Source: Planctomycetota bacterium (GTDB lineage: Bacteria; Planctomycetota; B15-G4; JADJEK01). From it: a stretch of 64,000 nucleotides of DNA. The translations under genes and the position numbers were made by a program. How positions within the stretch are numbered: the stretch's first letter is position 1; every line of letters begins with the position of its first letter. Of the stretch, positions 48,262 to 55,850 are shown piece after piece. Under the pieces are notes generated by a model. The model saw nothing but the letters and a program-made list of their open reading frames with translations. It was not told the DNA's origin and made no database searches. The DNA is taken from positions 1-64,000 of the forward strand of contig JADJEK010000013.1 in the NCBI GenBank assembly GCA_016709145.1, read 5' to 3'.

Positions 48262-48565
48262 GATCCAGGGGCGGGCGGTTCGCCCGAAGGGGAGACCCGG
48301 TGACCGATCACCGAGATCCGACCCGCGTGCGATTGCCGGCGGCAAATGCACGCGGGCTACACGAGGACGGGCCAAGGACTTGCGCGATCGTGTCGAAGGA
48401 TTGGAGTGCGGTTCGCCGCCGGCCTCACGCCGAGCGCGCGCCGGGGGGACAGATCGGGGACAGATGCGCCTCCGTCCCCGTCGTTCTGGGGTCGCACCGA
48501 GAACGGTCACTCTTCCCCGGTTTCAGGCCGCCCGCTCGTCAGCCAGAAACCACTCCGTCGCCAAC

Positions 48566-48650
48566 GGACGTCGTGAACGGCTCTCGCGGCAGCGGCCCAC
48601 TCGCCCGCCGCGGCTTTGGGCCGCTGCCGCGAGAGCTGTTCACGACGTCC
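48566..48650. repeat. 33-bp near-perfect inverted repeat
   Basis: The arms 48566-48598 and 48618-48650 are complementary at all 33 positions except one G-T wobble, with a 19-base loop (48599-48617). It lies downstream of the secreted protein gene ending at 48744 and upstream of imuA. It may be a strong terminator or a small mobile palindromic element. Confidence 0.85.
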
Positions 48651-48692
48651 CTTCGCGTCAAGTCCACGCGCGACTCAAGGGCACGAGGGGGT

Positions 48693-48738
48693 GTGGGGGC
48701 GAAAGCCCCCACCCTGGCCTACGGAGGCGGAGCCTCCG
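48693..48738 (-). terminator. Two tandem hairpins after the secreted protein gene
   Basis: GTGGGGGC-GAAA-GCCCCCAC (48693-48712) is an 8-bp stem with a GNRA loop, and CGGAGGC-GGA-GCCTCCG (48722-48738) a 7-bp stem. They begin six bases after the stop of the gene on the minus strand and probably end its transcript. The GGGGGCGAAAGCCCCC type is REP-like. Confidence 0.6.
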
Positions 48739-48743
48739 CATCC

Positions 48744-49910
48744 TCACAGAATGTGCACGTGGACTCCGTTGCTGCCGGCTCCGCCGACGCCGGTTGCTCC
48801 GTCGACGACCCACACCTGCAGCGTGAAGTCGGCGCCCGCGAGGTTCGGCGTCACGATCAGCGGAATCGACAAGCTGCCAGTGCCCGGACCGAAGCCGCCG
48901 AGCGGCACGGTCAAGCTGACCGGCGCGAGCGGCGTCACGAGTAGCGAGCAGCCGCCGCCCACCGGGATCGAGCCCTGGCCGAGACCGATCAACAACACCG
49001 CCGGCGCGCTGCCGAGGCCGTTCGCGATCTCGACCGAGAACAAGTCGCCGACCTGCGGGCAACCCTCGATCGAGAGCGACGGTACGAACCCACCGGTACC
49101 GGCGCAGCCCACGCCGTACTCGTCGGCGTCACCGCCGCACGGGTCGTTCGCCGCGAACGACGTCACGGAGCTCACACCCGGATTCCCGATCACCGTCTCG
49201 ACGCCGGTCGTCGTGTCGACCTCGAAGACAGTCCCGGTCGCGCGCGAATACAGCGTCAAACCGGTCGCGTTGACCGAGGACGCCAAGTCGAGGCCCATCG
49301 ACATGTCGACGCTCGTCATGTCGCTGCCGACGAACGTCGAGTTCGCCGCGTTCGTCTGATTGACCTTCACGAGCCGCGGCCCGATCGAGCCCTGGGTCGT
49401 CGTGAACAGTTCGCCGACATCGTTGAAGCCGAGACCCCAGAAATTGCCGCCGAGGCTGCCCTTCTCCACCATCGCTCCGGTCGACAGCGTGACGCGCTGG
49501 ACCTTCACGATCAGCGAGAAGCCGACGAAGCCCGCGACCCACGCGCCGGTGCCCGACGGTTCGATCGCGATGCCGACGTTGCCGGTGCAGTTCGTGGCGA
49601 TCGTCCACTTCAGCGTCGCGGTCAGGGTGGTCTCGTCGATCGTGTAGAGCGAATACCCCGACGCGGCCCCGGGCGCGACCGCCCACAGCGTGCCGTCCGG
49701 CGCGCGGTCGATCGCGCCGAAGCCGAAGTTCGGTCCGCCCGTGATCGCGCCGAGAAGCGTCGTCGTGCCCGCTTGGGTATCGAGGTCGTAGAGGGTCTTG
49801 GCGAAGCCGTCCATGCCGACGAAGTCGGCAGCGGTCGCACGCGGGACGGTGACGCCGCACACGAGTGCGAGCGCCGCAAGGACGGACGAAAAGCGCGAGG
49901 AAACGGACAT
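48744..49910 (-). CDS. Secreted propeller-like protein with C-terminal beta module
   Basis: The 388-residue protein begins with a signal peptide (FSSVLAALALVCGVTVPRATA). Residues about 30-270 have repeated strands (TLYDLDTQAGTTTLLGAITG, YTIDETTLTATLKWTI, RLVKVNQTNAANSTFVGSD, FEVDTTTGVETVIG), consistent with a beta-propeller of the DUF4394/NHL type. A Cys-rich joint (DPCGGDADEYGVGCAG) leads to the common C-terminal module (about 290-388). AGGAGATTCC precedes the ATG. The function is unknown; it may be a surface or matrix protein. Confidence 0.75.
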   Translation of the reverse strand: MSVSSRFSSVLAALALVCGVTVPRATAADFVGMDGFAKTLYDLDTQAGTTTLLGAITGGPNFGFGAIDRAPDGTLWAVAPGAASGYSLYTIDETTLTATLKWTIATNCTGNVGIAIEPSGTGAWVAGFVGFSLIVKVQRVTLSTGAMVEKGSLGGNFWGLGFNDVGELFTTTQGSIGPRLVKVNQTNAANSTFVGSDMTSVDMSMGLDLASSVNATGLTLYSRATGTVFEVDTTTGVETVIGNPGVSSVTSFAANDPCGGDADEYGVGCAGTGGFVPSLSIEGCPQVGDLFSVEIANGLGSAPAVLLIGLGQGSIPVGGGCSLLVTPLAPVSLTVPLGGFGPGTGSLSIPLIVTPNLAGADFTLQVWVVDGATGVGGAGSNGVHVHIL

Positions 49911-49978
49911 GGAATCTCCTGAGTGTGTGGAGCGAGAACCGTGGAAACCTTCCGCGGGACGCGCGATGGAGGATCGAA

Positions 49979-51025
49979 TCACTCGACGACGAGGAGCAGA
50001 CCGTTCGTCGCCGTGAAGCCGTGCGGAACGCCGGCGTCGGCGATGAACGCCTGCATCGTGAATGTCGTACCGACCGGGACGACCGGCATCGTGCCGCTGA
50101 GCAACAGCGTGCCGTTCCCCGCGCCGCTGCCCGCGAGCGGCACCGTGATCGAAGGCGGCAGGATCGGCGTGATCCACAGCGAGCAGCCCGACAGGCCGAT
50201 CGGTGTCGCGGTCTGGCCGAGTCCGAAGAAGAAGAAGCACGGCGCGCCACCGAGTCCGCTCGAGACGTCCAGATCGAACTGCGCGCCGGCGATCGGCTTC
50301 AGCGGTGCGTCCAGCTCCGGCACGAACCCGCCGCTGCCGGGGCAACCGATGCCGTAGGCCGGCTTGTAGGCGTCCGCGGTCCAGTTGTCGAAGAACGGGC
50401 CACCGGAGTGGCCGATGCCGAAGCGCGTGCCGGTGATCGGGAACGCGAACGCGAGGATGCCCGAGGCCGAGCAGGTCTCGACCTGACCACTGGCCGTGTT
50501 CTGGATCTCGCAGTTCACGACGTCGCCGTCGTTCGCGAACGACACGGTCATGCGGCCCGACGCGGTCGGCGTGAGCAGGTCGTACTTGACCGGGTTGCCG
50601 CTACCCCACGAGCCGGCGTTGAAGGCCTGTTCGAAGAACACGCGATCGAACAGGCCGTCGCCGGTGTTGTCCTGGATCTTGACCGAGATGCAGCCCCACG
50701 TGTTCGGGTCGAGGCCTGCCATCAGCACGACGTTCTCACCGATGCCGCTCGCTTGGAAGTCGACGGCGCACGTCGAGTCCGCGTAATTGCCGGTGAACGA
50801 CGCGTGATACATCCAGCCTTGCGTAAAGGCGCCCGACGCACCCTTGCCTTTGTTGTTCTGAATGGCGGTGTTGCCGTACGCCTCGACCCAATTCGGACCC
50901 ATGTTGGTGCTGTTCGGACGGTTGAAATCGTCCGACGCGGTGCCCGGGAGCGCGCTCGGCGCGAGTCCACAAAGCACTGCGAGAGCGATGGATGGGGCGA
51001 ATCGGACAGCGCGCGGTCGCGACAT
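49979..51025 (-). CDS. Secreted LamG-like protein with C-terminal beta module
   Basis: This 348-residue protein has a signal peptide (FAPSIALAVLCGLAPSALPG), a concanavalin/LamG-like domain from about residue 30 to 225 (DDFNRPNSTNMGPNWVEAYG, GIGENVVLMAGLDPNTWGCISVKIQDN, FGIGHSGGPFFDNW), and the common module from about 240 (GCPGSGGFVPELDAPL to NGLLLVVE). GGAGAGAGTCC precedes the ATG. It lies 68 bases upstream of the preceding gene, same strand, and the two share the module and the GCAGTGGFVP/GCPGSGGFVP joint. Confidence 0.75.
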   Translation of the reverse strand: MSRPRAVRFAPSIALAVLCGLAPSALPGTASDDFNRPNSTNMGPNWVEAYGNTAIQNNKGKGASGAFTQGWMYHASFTGNYADSTCAVDFQASGIGENVVLMAGLDPNTWGCISVKIQDNTGDGLFDRVFFEQAFNAGSWGSGNPVKYDLLTPTASGRMTVSFANDGDVVNCEIQNTASGQVETCSASGILAFAFPITGTRFGIGHSGGPFFDNWTADAYKPAYGIGCPGSGGFVPELDAPLKPIAGAQFDLDVSSGLGGAPCFFFFGLGQTATPIGLSGCSLWITPILPPSITVPLAGSGAGNGTLLLSGTMPVVPVGTTFTMQAFIADAGVPHGFTATNGLLLVVE

Positions 51026-51345
51026 GGACTCTCTCCGGAACGGGCGCCGCGGCGGATCAGCCGAAAGCGCGAATGGGGGTCGACCCGAGGCGGGCGAAGA
51101 GGCGCGCCGCGCGTGCGGCACGAACCTCATGTCCTACTCTTGCGCACGAGGACGATCCTGGCCCGGGATTCCGGGCGGCGGCATCAAAGCGCCGCGATCA
51201 TGCGCCGCCGTCGCTGTTTACTGTTGGGCCAAGAGCTTTTCATCAAATGACTTACGAGATCTCCGGCGAATCTTGACCCGGCCGCGCTTGAGCGTCGCCC
51301 GTTCGTCGTATTCACTGTTCGCCGGTCCATGCCCGGAGAACTGCC
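51026..51345. other. Intergenic region upstream of the DinB-like gene
   Basis: These 320 bases separate two divergent genes. The only striking part is a locally AT-richer stretch at about 51211-51270 (TTTACTG...CTTTTCATCAAATGA), which probably holds promoters. I see no gene or clear operator in it. Confidence 0.5.
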
Positions 51346-51825
51346 ATGCCGATCTCGCTCGTCCGCGAACTCGCCTACGACCACTGGGCGAACAAGGCGA
51401 CGTTCGAGAAGGTCGCACAACTCGGCGCGGCCGTGCCGGATCCGGTCCGGCGTTGGATGAACCACATCGTCGGGACCGAATACACCTGGCTCGCCCGCAT
51501 CGTCGGCCGCAAGAGCGTGCTCTCGGTCTGGCCGGAGATCGACATCGAGGCGTGCGGCACGCGCCTCGCCGACCTGCCGGCGAAATGGACGAAGACCCTC
51601 GCCGAGCATCCGCCGGTCAAGCTCGTGACGTACAAGAACACGAAGGGCGAGCAGTACGAGAACTCGGTCGAGGACATCGTGTTGCACGTCGTGCATCACG
51701 GCGCCTACCACCGCGGGCAGATCGCCGCGGCCTTGCGTGCTGCCGGGCACGAGCCGCCGTACACCGACTTCATCCACTACGCGCGCAGCGTCGAGAAGCT
51801 CGCGCCCGTGAAGCCGTTGACCTGA
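51346..51825 (+). CDS. DinB family metal-binding protein
   Basis: This 159-residue protein has the DinB four-helix fold with YDHWANKATFEKV at the start, NHIVGTEYTWL with the first metal His in helix 2, and VVHHGAYHRGQIAAALRAAG with the two C-terminal metal His. These proteins act as thiol-dependent transferases or are of unknown function; despite the name, no SOS operator lies upstream here. It is convergent with tcdA, with a perfect palindrome between them. Confidence 0.92.
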   Translation: MPISLVRELAYDHWANKATFEKVAQLGAAVPDPVRRWMNHIVGTEYTWLARIVGRKSVLSVWPEIDIEACGTRLADLPAKWTKTLAEHPPVKLVTYKNTKGEQYENSVEDIVLHVVHHGAYHRGQIAAALRAAGHEPPYTDFIHYARSVEKLAPVKPLT

Positions 51826-51955
51826 TCGGCCTCTCACAGCCGTCCCCACAAGGTGTCCGAGGCGGCGGCAGCCGCCGTACTCATGGATGGTTCGCGTCAG
51901 TTCAACGCGAATCGTCTGTGAGTTCGGCGACTGCCGTCGCCGAGCAACACCTGGT

Positions 51956-51986
51956 GAACGTGAATCAATCGGATTGATTCACGTTC
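51956..51986. terminator. Perfect 15-bp-arm palindrome between convergent genes
   Basis: GAACGTGAATCAATC (51956-51970) and GATTGATTCACGTTC (51972-51986) are exact reverse complements around a single G. It is notably AT-rich compared with its surroundings and directly follows the end of tcdA on the other strand, so a bidirectional terminator is likely; a protein-binding operator is possible. Confidence 0.6.
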
Positions 51987-51988
51987 TC

Positions 51989-52915
51989 TCAATCCGCGGA
52001 ACAGCGCGGCGCGGTGGTGTGTGGCTCGTTCGTGGCGTTCGAGCCGAACAGGAACGCGCCAGCCTTGCCCGCCAGGTGACGGACGACCACCGACGCGGTC
52101 ACCAGGCCGAACGTGCCGGTGACGAACGACGCGGTGCCGTCGATGCGCGAGCGCCGCTCGCACGTCAGGAAGCCGTTGTCGCCGTTCGGGCACACGCAAC
52201 GGAATCCGTGCTCACGCTCGTAGGCGAGGTCGTAGGGCTCCTGCGCGGGTTCGGACGAGAACACCGCCGCGACGCCGTACGGGCCTTTCGCGGCGAAACC
52301 GTGCTGCGAGCGCAGGATCTTGCGGACCGCGGCGCCGAGCGCGTCGCCGTGCGTGTCGGCGAGATCGGCGACGGCGATGCGCGTCGGATCCCATTTCGCC
52401 GCAGCGCCGAGCGCGGTCACGAGAGGCAAACCACGCGCGACACACGTCGCGATCATGTGGCACTTGCCCGTGATGCGGTCGGTGCAATCGACGACGACGT
52501 CGAAGCCTCCCGCGAGCAGTTCGTCCGCGGTGTCGACGTCGTAGCCCTTCACGACCGCTTCGAACGTGCCGCGCGGATTGATGCGGCGCAGGCGCTCCGC
52601 CATCAACTCGGCCTTCGGTCGACCGATCGTGTCGTGCAACGCGTGCAGTTGTCGATTCGTGTTGGTGACGCAGACCTCGTCGAAGTCGACGAGCCGCAGA
52701 TGGCCGACGTACGACCGCGCCAGCGACTCGGCGGTGAAGCTGCCGACGCCGCCGAGGCCGAGCACGATCACACGCGCGCGCTTCAATCGCGCCATGCCGT
52801 CGTCGCCGACGAGTCGTGCGAGCCGATCGAAGTGCCGCAGATGGCGGTACTCGTCGGGGATCGGCGGCGGTTGCGGCGTTGCTTCGGGGCAGGAATCGTG
52901 CGAGCAGTCGGACAT
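51989..52915 (-). CDS. tcdA: tRNA threonylcarbamoyladenosine dehydratase TcdA (ThiF/MoeB superfamily)
   Basis: The 308-residue enzyme adenylates N6-threonylcarbamoyl-A37 in tRNA to make the cyclic form ct6A. It has the E1-like ATP loop VIVLGLGGVGSFTAESLARSYVG, LVDFDEVCVTNTNRQLHA, and VVVDCTDRITGKCHMIATCVARGLPLVTALGAAAKWDPT, matching the CsdL/TcdA group. ADTHGDALGAAVRKILR and the C-terminal GTFGLVTASVVVRHL follow. Its gene lies eight bases after the TatD gene. An in-frame GTG at 52927 overlaps the tatD stop and is an alternative start. Confidence 0.85.
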   Translation of the reverse strand: MSDCSHDSCPEATPQPPPIPDEYRHLRHFDRLARLVGDDGMARLKRARVIVLGLGGVGSFTAESLARSYVGHLRLVDFDEVCVTNTNRQLHALHDTIGRPKAELMAERLRRINPRGTFEAVVKGYDVDTADELLAGGFDVVVDCTDRITGKCHMIATCVARGLPLVTALGAAAKWDPTRIAVADLADTHGDALGAAVRKILRSQHGFAAKGPYGVAAVFSSEPAQEPYDLAYEREHGFRCVCPNGDNGFLTCERRSRIDGTASFVTGTFGLVTASVVVRHLAGKAGAFLFGSNATNEPHTTAPRCSAD

Positions 52916-52923
52916 CGTCAGCG

Positions 52924-53736
52924 TCACTCGGCGGTGGAGGGGGGCAGGGTCGGGAACAAGCGGCGCGCGTTGGTCGCGCAGCGGTCGAGCACGATAGCCG
53001 ACGTCGTTCCGCGCACGTGCGCGACGGCGGCCGCGACTTCGCCGAGGCGCGCGGGTTCCATCCGGGGTGGCGTGCCGGGCGGAGCTTGATCGGGTGCGTC
53101 GGTCTCGATCAGGAGTCGATCCTCGGGAACCGCGCGACACGCCGCATGCACTTTGGCTGCTGTCGGGCGAGCGACCGCGCCCGCGAAGCTGCAGCACAAG
53201 CCGAGTCGCAGATAATGCCCTGCGACTTCGGCGCTGCCCGAGAACGAATGCACCATGCCACCGCGAGCCGGCAGTCCGTCGGCGCTCAACGTCTCGAGCA
53301 CGCGCGAGTGCGTGCCGCGGCCGAGCACGTGGAGCACGATCGGCACGTCGAGCGATCGCGCCAAGGCCAGTTGTTCGCGGAACACCTGGGTCTGGACGTC
53401 GAGCGTCGATGCGTCGACGAAGTGCGTGTCGAGTCCGGTCTCGCCGAGTGCGACGGCGGCGCCGTTCCCCGTGAACTCTGCCGCGAGTCCATCGAGCTGT
53501 TCGCGCAGCGCACGCGCGTCGGAAGCGAGACGGCCGACGACCATGGGATGCAGACCGGCGGCGCGCACGCAGTCGACTCGCGTCCGCACCCATTCACGTT
53601 GGCGGATCCACGAATCGCGATCGACGCCGGCCAACACGAATCCGCGGACTCCCGCGGCATGCGCACGCGCGAACATCGTCTCGCGGTCGGCGTCGAACTC
53701 GGCATCGTCGATGTGGCAGTGGCTGTCGACGGACAC
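52924..53736 (-). CDS. TatD family metal-dependent hydrolase (DNase)
   Basis: The 270-residue TIM-barrel protein has DSHCHIDD at the start (metal His pair), GETGLD in the middle, LHVLGRG, MVHSFSGS, and ETDAPDQAPPG near the end, all TatD signatures. TatD proteins are 3'-5' exonucleases acting in DNA repair and quality control. The GTG at 53736 begins at the conserved VDSHCHID motif; upstream residues are not conserved. It is first in an operon with tcdA, 93 bases from lexA on the same strand. Confidence 0.9.
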   Translation of the reverse strand: MSVDSHCHIDDAEFDADRETMFARAHAAGVRGFVLAGVDRDSWIRQREWVRTRVDCVRAAGLHPMVVGRLASDARALREQLDGLAAEFTGNGAAVALGETGLDTHFVDASTLDVQTQVFREQLALARSLDVPIVLHVLGRGTHSRVLETLSADGLPARGGMVHSFSGSAEVAGHYLRLGLCCSFAGAVARPTAAKVHAACRAVPEDRLLIETDAPDQAPPGTPPRMEPARLGEVAAAVAHVRGTTSAIVLDRCATNARRLFPTLPPSTAE

Positions 53737-53829
53737 GTGGGGCTCCGGGCGCGATCGATCGCGGGACAACGATACGGCGCCGGTCCGCGCATGCAGCACG
53801 GATCGGCGCCGCTTGGTTCGCGCGATCGT

Positions 53830-54465
53830 TCAGCGCAAATCGCGGATCAGACCGACGACCTTGCCCTGGATCGTGACGTGGTCGACGTAGATCGGCTGCA
53901 TCTCCGCGTTCGCGGGCTGCAGGCGGATCTTGCCGCCGTGCGCACCGCCGCGCTCGCGATAGATGCGCTTCAGCGTCGCGCCGCCGTCATCGAGCAACGC
54001 CACGGCGATGTCGCCGTCGTCGACCGAGTCCTGCGGCTGGATCAACACGAGGTCGCCGTCGAGCACGTGGTCGTCGATCATCGAGTTGCCGCGCACCTGC
54101 AGCGCGAACGTGCCTTCACGCGCGATGCTGCGCGCGACGGCGACGCTCTCACTGCCGTCGGCGACGGCTTCGATCGGGCGACCCGCGGCGATGCGACCGA
54201 GCAGCGGAACCTGCACGACTTCGGGCGCGACCGCGCGCGCCGTCGGAGCCGCGTCGGCCTCCGCGATGCGCCAGCCGTGAGCACCTTCGTCGTTCACGAA
54301 GATGCCGCGCTCCTCGAGCGTCGTCAGGAATTGGTGAATCGTCGAGGGAGCGCGCCCCAGGAGTTTCGCGAGCTCACGCACGGACGGAGTCCGGCCGTGC
54401 TCTTCCGCGAATGCCCGGAACGCGTTCAGGACTTCCATTTGTTTGGCGGAGATGGGAAGGGTCAT
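53830..54465 (-). CDS. lexA: LexA SOS repressor
   Basis: This 211-residue repressor has an N-terminal winged helix (SAKQMEVLNAFRAFAEEHGRTPSVRELAKLLG) that binds the SOS operator and a C-terminal S24 autoprotease. The cleavage site is the Ala-Gly in LLGRIAAGRPI; the nucleophile Ser is in RGNSMIDDHVLDGDLVLIQ and the Lys in DGGATLKRIYRERGG. RecA filament on single-stranded DNA triggers self-cleavage. Its own operator, GAAC-N7-GAAC, lies 21-35 bases before the ATG, as in autoregulated lexA genes. Confidence 0.95.
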   Translation of the reverse strand: MTLPISAKQMEVLNAFRAFAEEHGRTPSVRELAKLLGRAPSTIHQFLTTLEERGIFVNDEGAHGWRIAEADAAPTARAVAPEVVQVPLLGRIAAGRPIEAVADGSESVAVARSIAREGTFALQVRGNSMIDDHVLDGDLVLIQPQDSVDDGDIAVALLDDGGATLKRIYRERGGAHGGKIRLQPANAEMQPIYVDHVTIQGKVVGLIRDLR

Positions 54466-54485
54466 GGACGCGGAAAGTACTGGCC

Positions 54486-54500
54486 GAACGGAATGCGAAC
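54486..54500. promoter_or_regulatory. Predicted LexA box between lexA and the radical SAM gene
   Basis: GAACGGAATGCGAAC matches GAAC-N7-GAAC exactly and gives CGAACGGAATGCGAAC with the preceding C. It lies between two divergent starts (54465 and 54520), so it can repress both lexA and the radical SAM gene. Confidence 0.75.
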
Positions 54501-54519
54501 AATCACAATCTCGCCCCTG

Positions 54520-55623
54520 ATGCATGATTCCGATGGGTCGATCGAGTCCTCCGACGCTGCTCCGTCCCGTGAACCGCCGCGCACGGTGCACGGTCGCGGC
54601 ACGGGCTTGAACCCGGACAATCGCTTCCGCGAACTCGCGTATCGCCCGGATCCCGAGGCGTTCGATCCCGACGAACCGCCGCCGCCAACGCGCGTCTATC
54701 GCGACGCGTCGGCGACGATCATCGCCAAGAACGACAGCCCCGACGTGCCGTTCGACGTCAGCGTCAATCCGTACCGCGGTTGCGAGCACGGCTGCGTGTA
54801 CTGCTACGCGCGGCCGTACCACGAGTACCTCGGCTTCTCGCTCGGCCTCGATTTCGAAACCAAGATCCTGGTGAAGGAGGACGCGCCGGAATTGTTGCGC
54901 GCCGAACTCGCGCACGCGCGTTGGAAGCCGCAGCTCGTCGCGTTCTCGGGCGTGACCGATTGCTATCAGCCGCTCGAGCGCACGTTCCGACTGACGCGGC
55001 GTTGCCTCGAGGTCATGGCCGAGTTCCGCAATCCCGTCGGCGTGATCACGAAGAACGCGCTGGTCGCACGCGATGCGGACGTACTCGCCGAGCTCGCGCA
55101 CGTTCGCGCGGCGATCGTCAGCGTCACCGTGACGACGCTCGACGTCGCGCTCGCATCGAAGCTCGAGCCGCGCGCCTCGCGACCGCAAGCGCGCCTCGAC
55201 GCGATCGCGAAACTCGCTGCGGCCGGCATTCCCGTCAACGTGATGGTCGCACCGATCATCCCCGGGCTGACCGAGCACGAGATCCCGCGCATCCTGAAAG
55301 CCGCGAAGGACGCCGGCGCGCGCAGCGCGGGATACGTGGTGCTGCGCTTGCCGCATCAGTTGAAGGACTTGTTCGAGCAGTGGCTCGTCGACCACGCGCC
55401 CCACGCGCACGACAAGGTGCTGCATCGCATCGGGAGTATCCGCGGCGGCGCCCTCAACGACCCACGCTTCGGCGTGCGCATGCGCGGCGAGGGCATCTTC
55501 GCCGACGAGATCGAGCAGTTGTTCCGCATCGGCTGTGCGAAAGCGGGACTCGTGCGCGAGCGCATCGAACTCGAGACCAAGCACTTCCGCGTGCCCGGCC
55601 CGAAGCAGGCGACGTTGTTCTGA
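54520..55623 (+). CDS. PA0069-family radical SAM protein (SplB-like)
   Basis: The 367-residue enzyme has the CxxxCxxC cluster motif in NPYRGCEHGCVYCYARPYHEYLG, then LDFETKILVKEDAPELL, GVTDCYQPLER, LTRRCLEVM, TKNALVARDADVLAEL, SVTVTTLD, LEPRASRPQARLDAI, VMVAPIIPGLTEHEI and the closing PGPKQATLF. These segments identify the PA0069/Rv2578c family of radical SAM proteins, related to spore photoproduct lyase; the reaction is not established. It shares its short upstream region and LexA box with lexA. The ATG at 54520 leaves just 19 bases to the operator; an in-frame ATG at 54493 lies inside the operator. Confidence 0.9.
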   Translation: MHDSDGSIESSDAAPSREPPRTVHGRGTGLNPDNRFRELAYRPDPEAFDPDEPPPPTRVYRDASATIIAKNDSPDVPFDVSVNPYRGCEHGCVYCYARPYHEYLGFSLGLDFETKILVKEDAPELLRAELAHARWKPQLVAFSGVTDCYQPLERTFRLTRRCLEVMAEFRNPVGVITKNALVARDADVLAELAHVRAAIVSVTVTTLDVALASKLEPRASRPQARLDAIAKLAAAGIPVNVMVAPIIPGLTEHEIPRILKAAKDAGARSAGYVVLRLPHQLKDLFEQWLVDHAPHAHDKVLHRIGSIRGGALNDPRFGVRMRGEGIFADEIEQLFRIGCAKAGLVRERIELETKHFRVPGPKQATLF

Positions 55624-55850
55624 CGCGGTGCTCGACGCGCCGAGCGCGCTCGCTCCGCCGACGTGCGAGCTTCGCGCGAGGGGGGGTGGAAAGGCCGGGC
55701 TCGACCGCCGTGGGAGTGAGCGCCGCCGAACGTCGCGGGCACAATGGCCCGCACTTCCCGCGACGTCCCCGCCAGCCGGAGACTCTCTCCCTCCGGCGCC
55801 GCTGCTTCCGCGTCGGACGTCGTCGTCTCTCTCCCACACGGAGGAAGTTC

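Larger units (their letters stand above)
48232..48743. other. Intergenic region with LexA box and large palindromes
   Basis: These 512 bases carry the imuA LexA box (48247-48261), two tandem GGGGACAGAT units (48445-48465), a 33-bp inverted repeat (48566-48650) and two REP-like hairpins (48693-48712 and 48722-48738). No protein-coding gene is supported by start site or homology. Confidence 0.6.

Noticed and set aside
43192..48303. A 1700-codon open frame on the plus strand opposite the subtilase and imuA
   Set aside because: It is Arg/Val/His-rich without domains, and is the antisense shadow of GC-rich minus-strand genes with real motifs, signal peptide and catalytic triad.
51346..51825. DinB-like protein as an SOS gene
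   Set aside because: The family shares the name but no GAAC-N7-GAAC site lies upstream (the nearest GTTC pair is spaced by 12), so SOS control is not supported.
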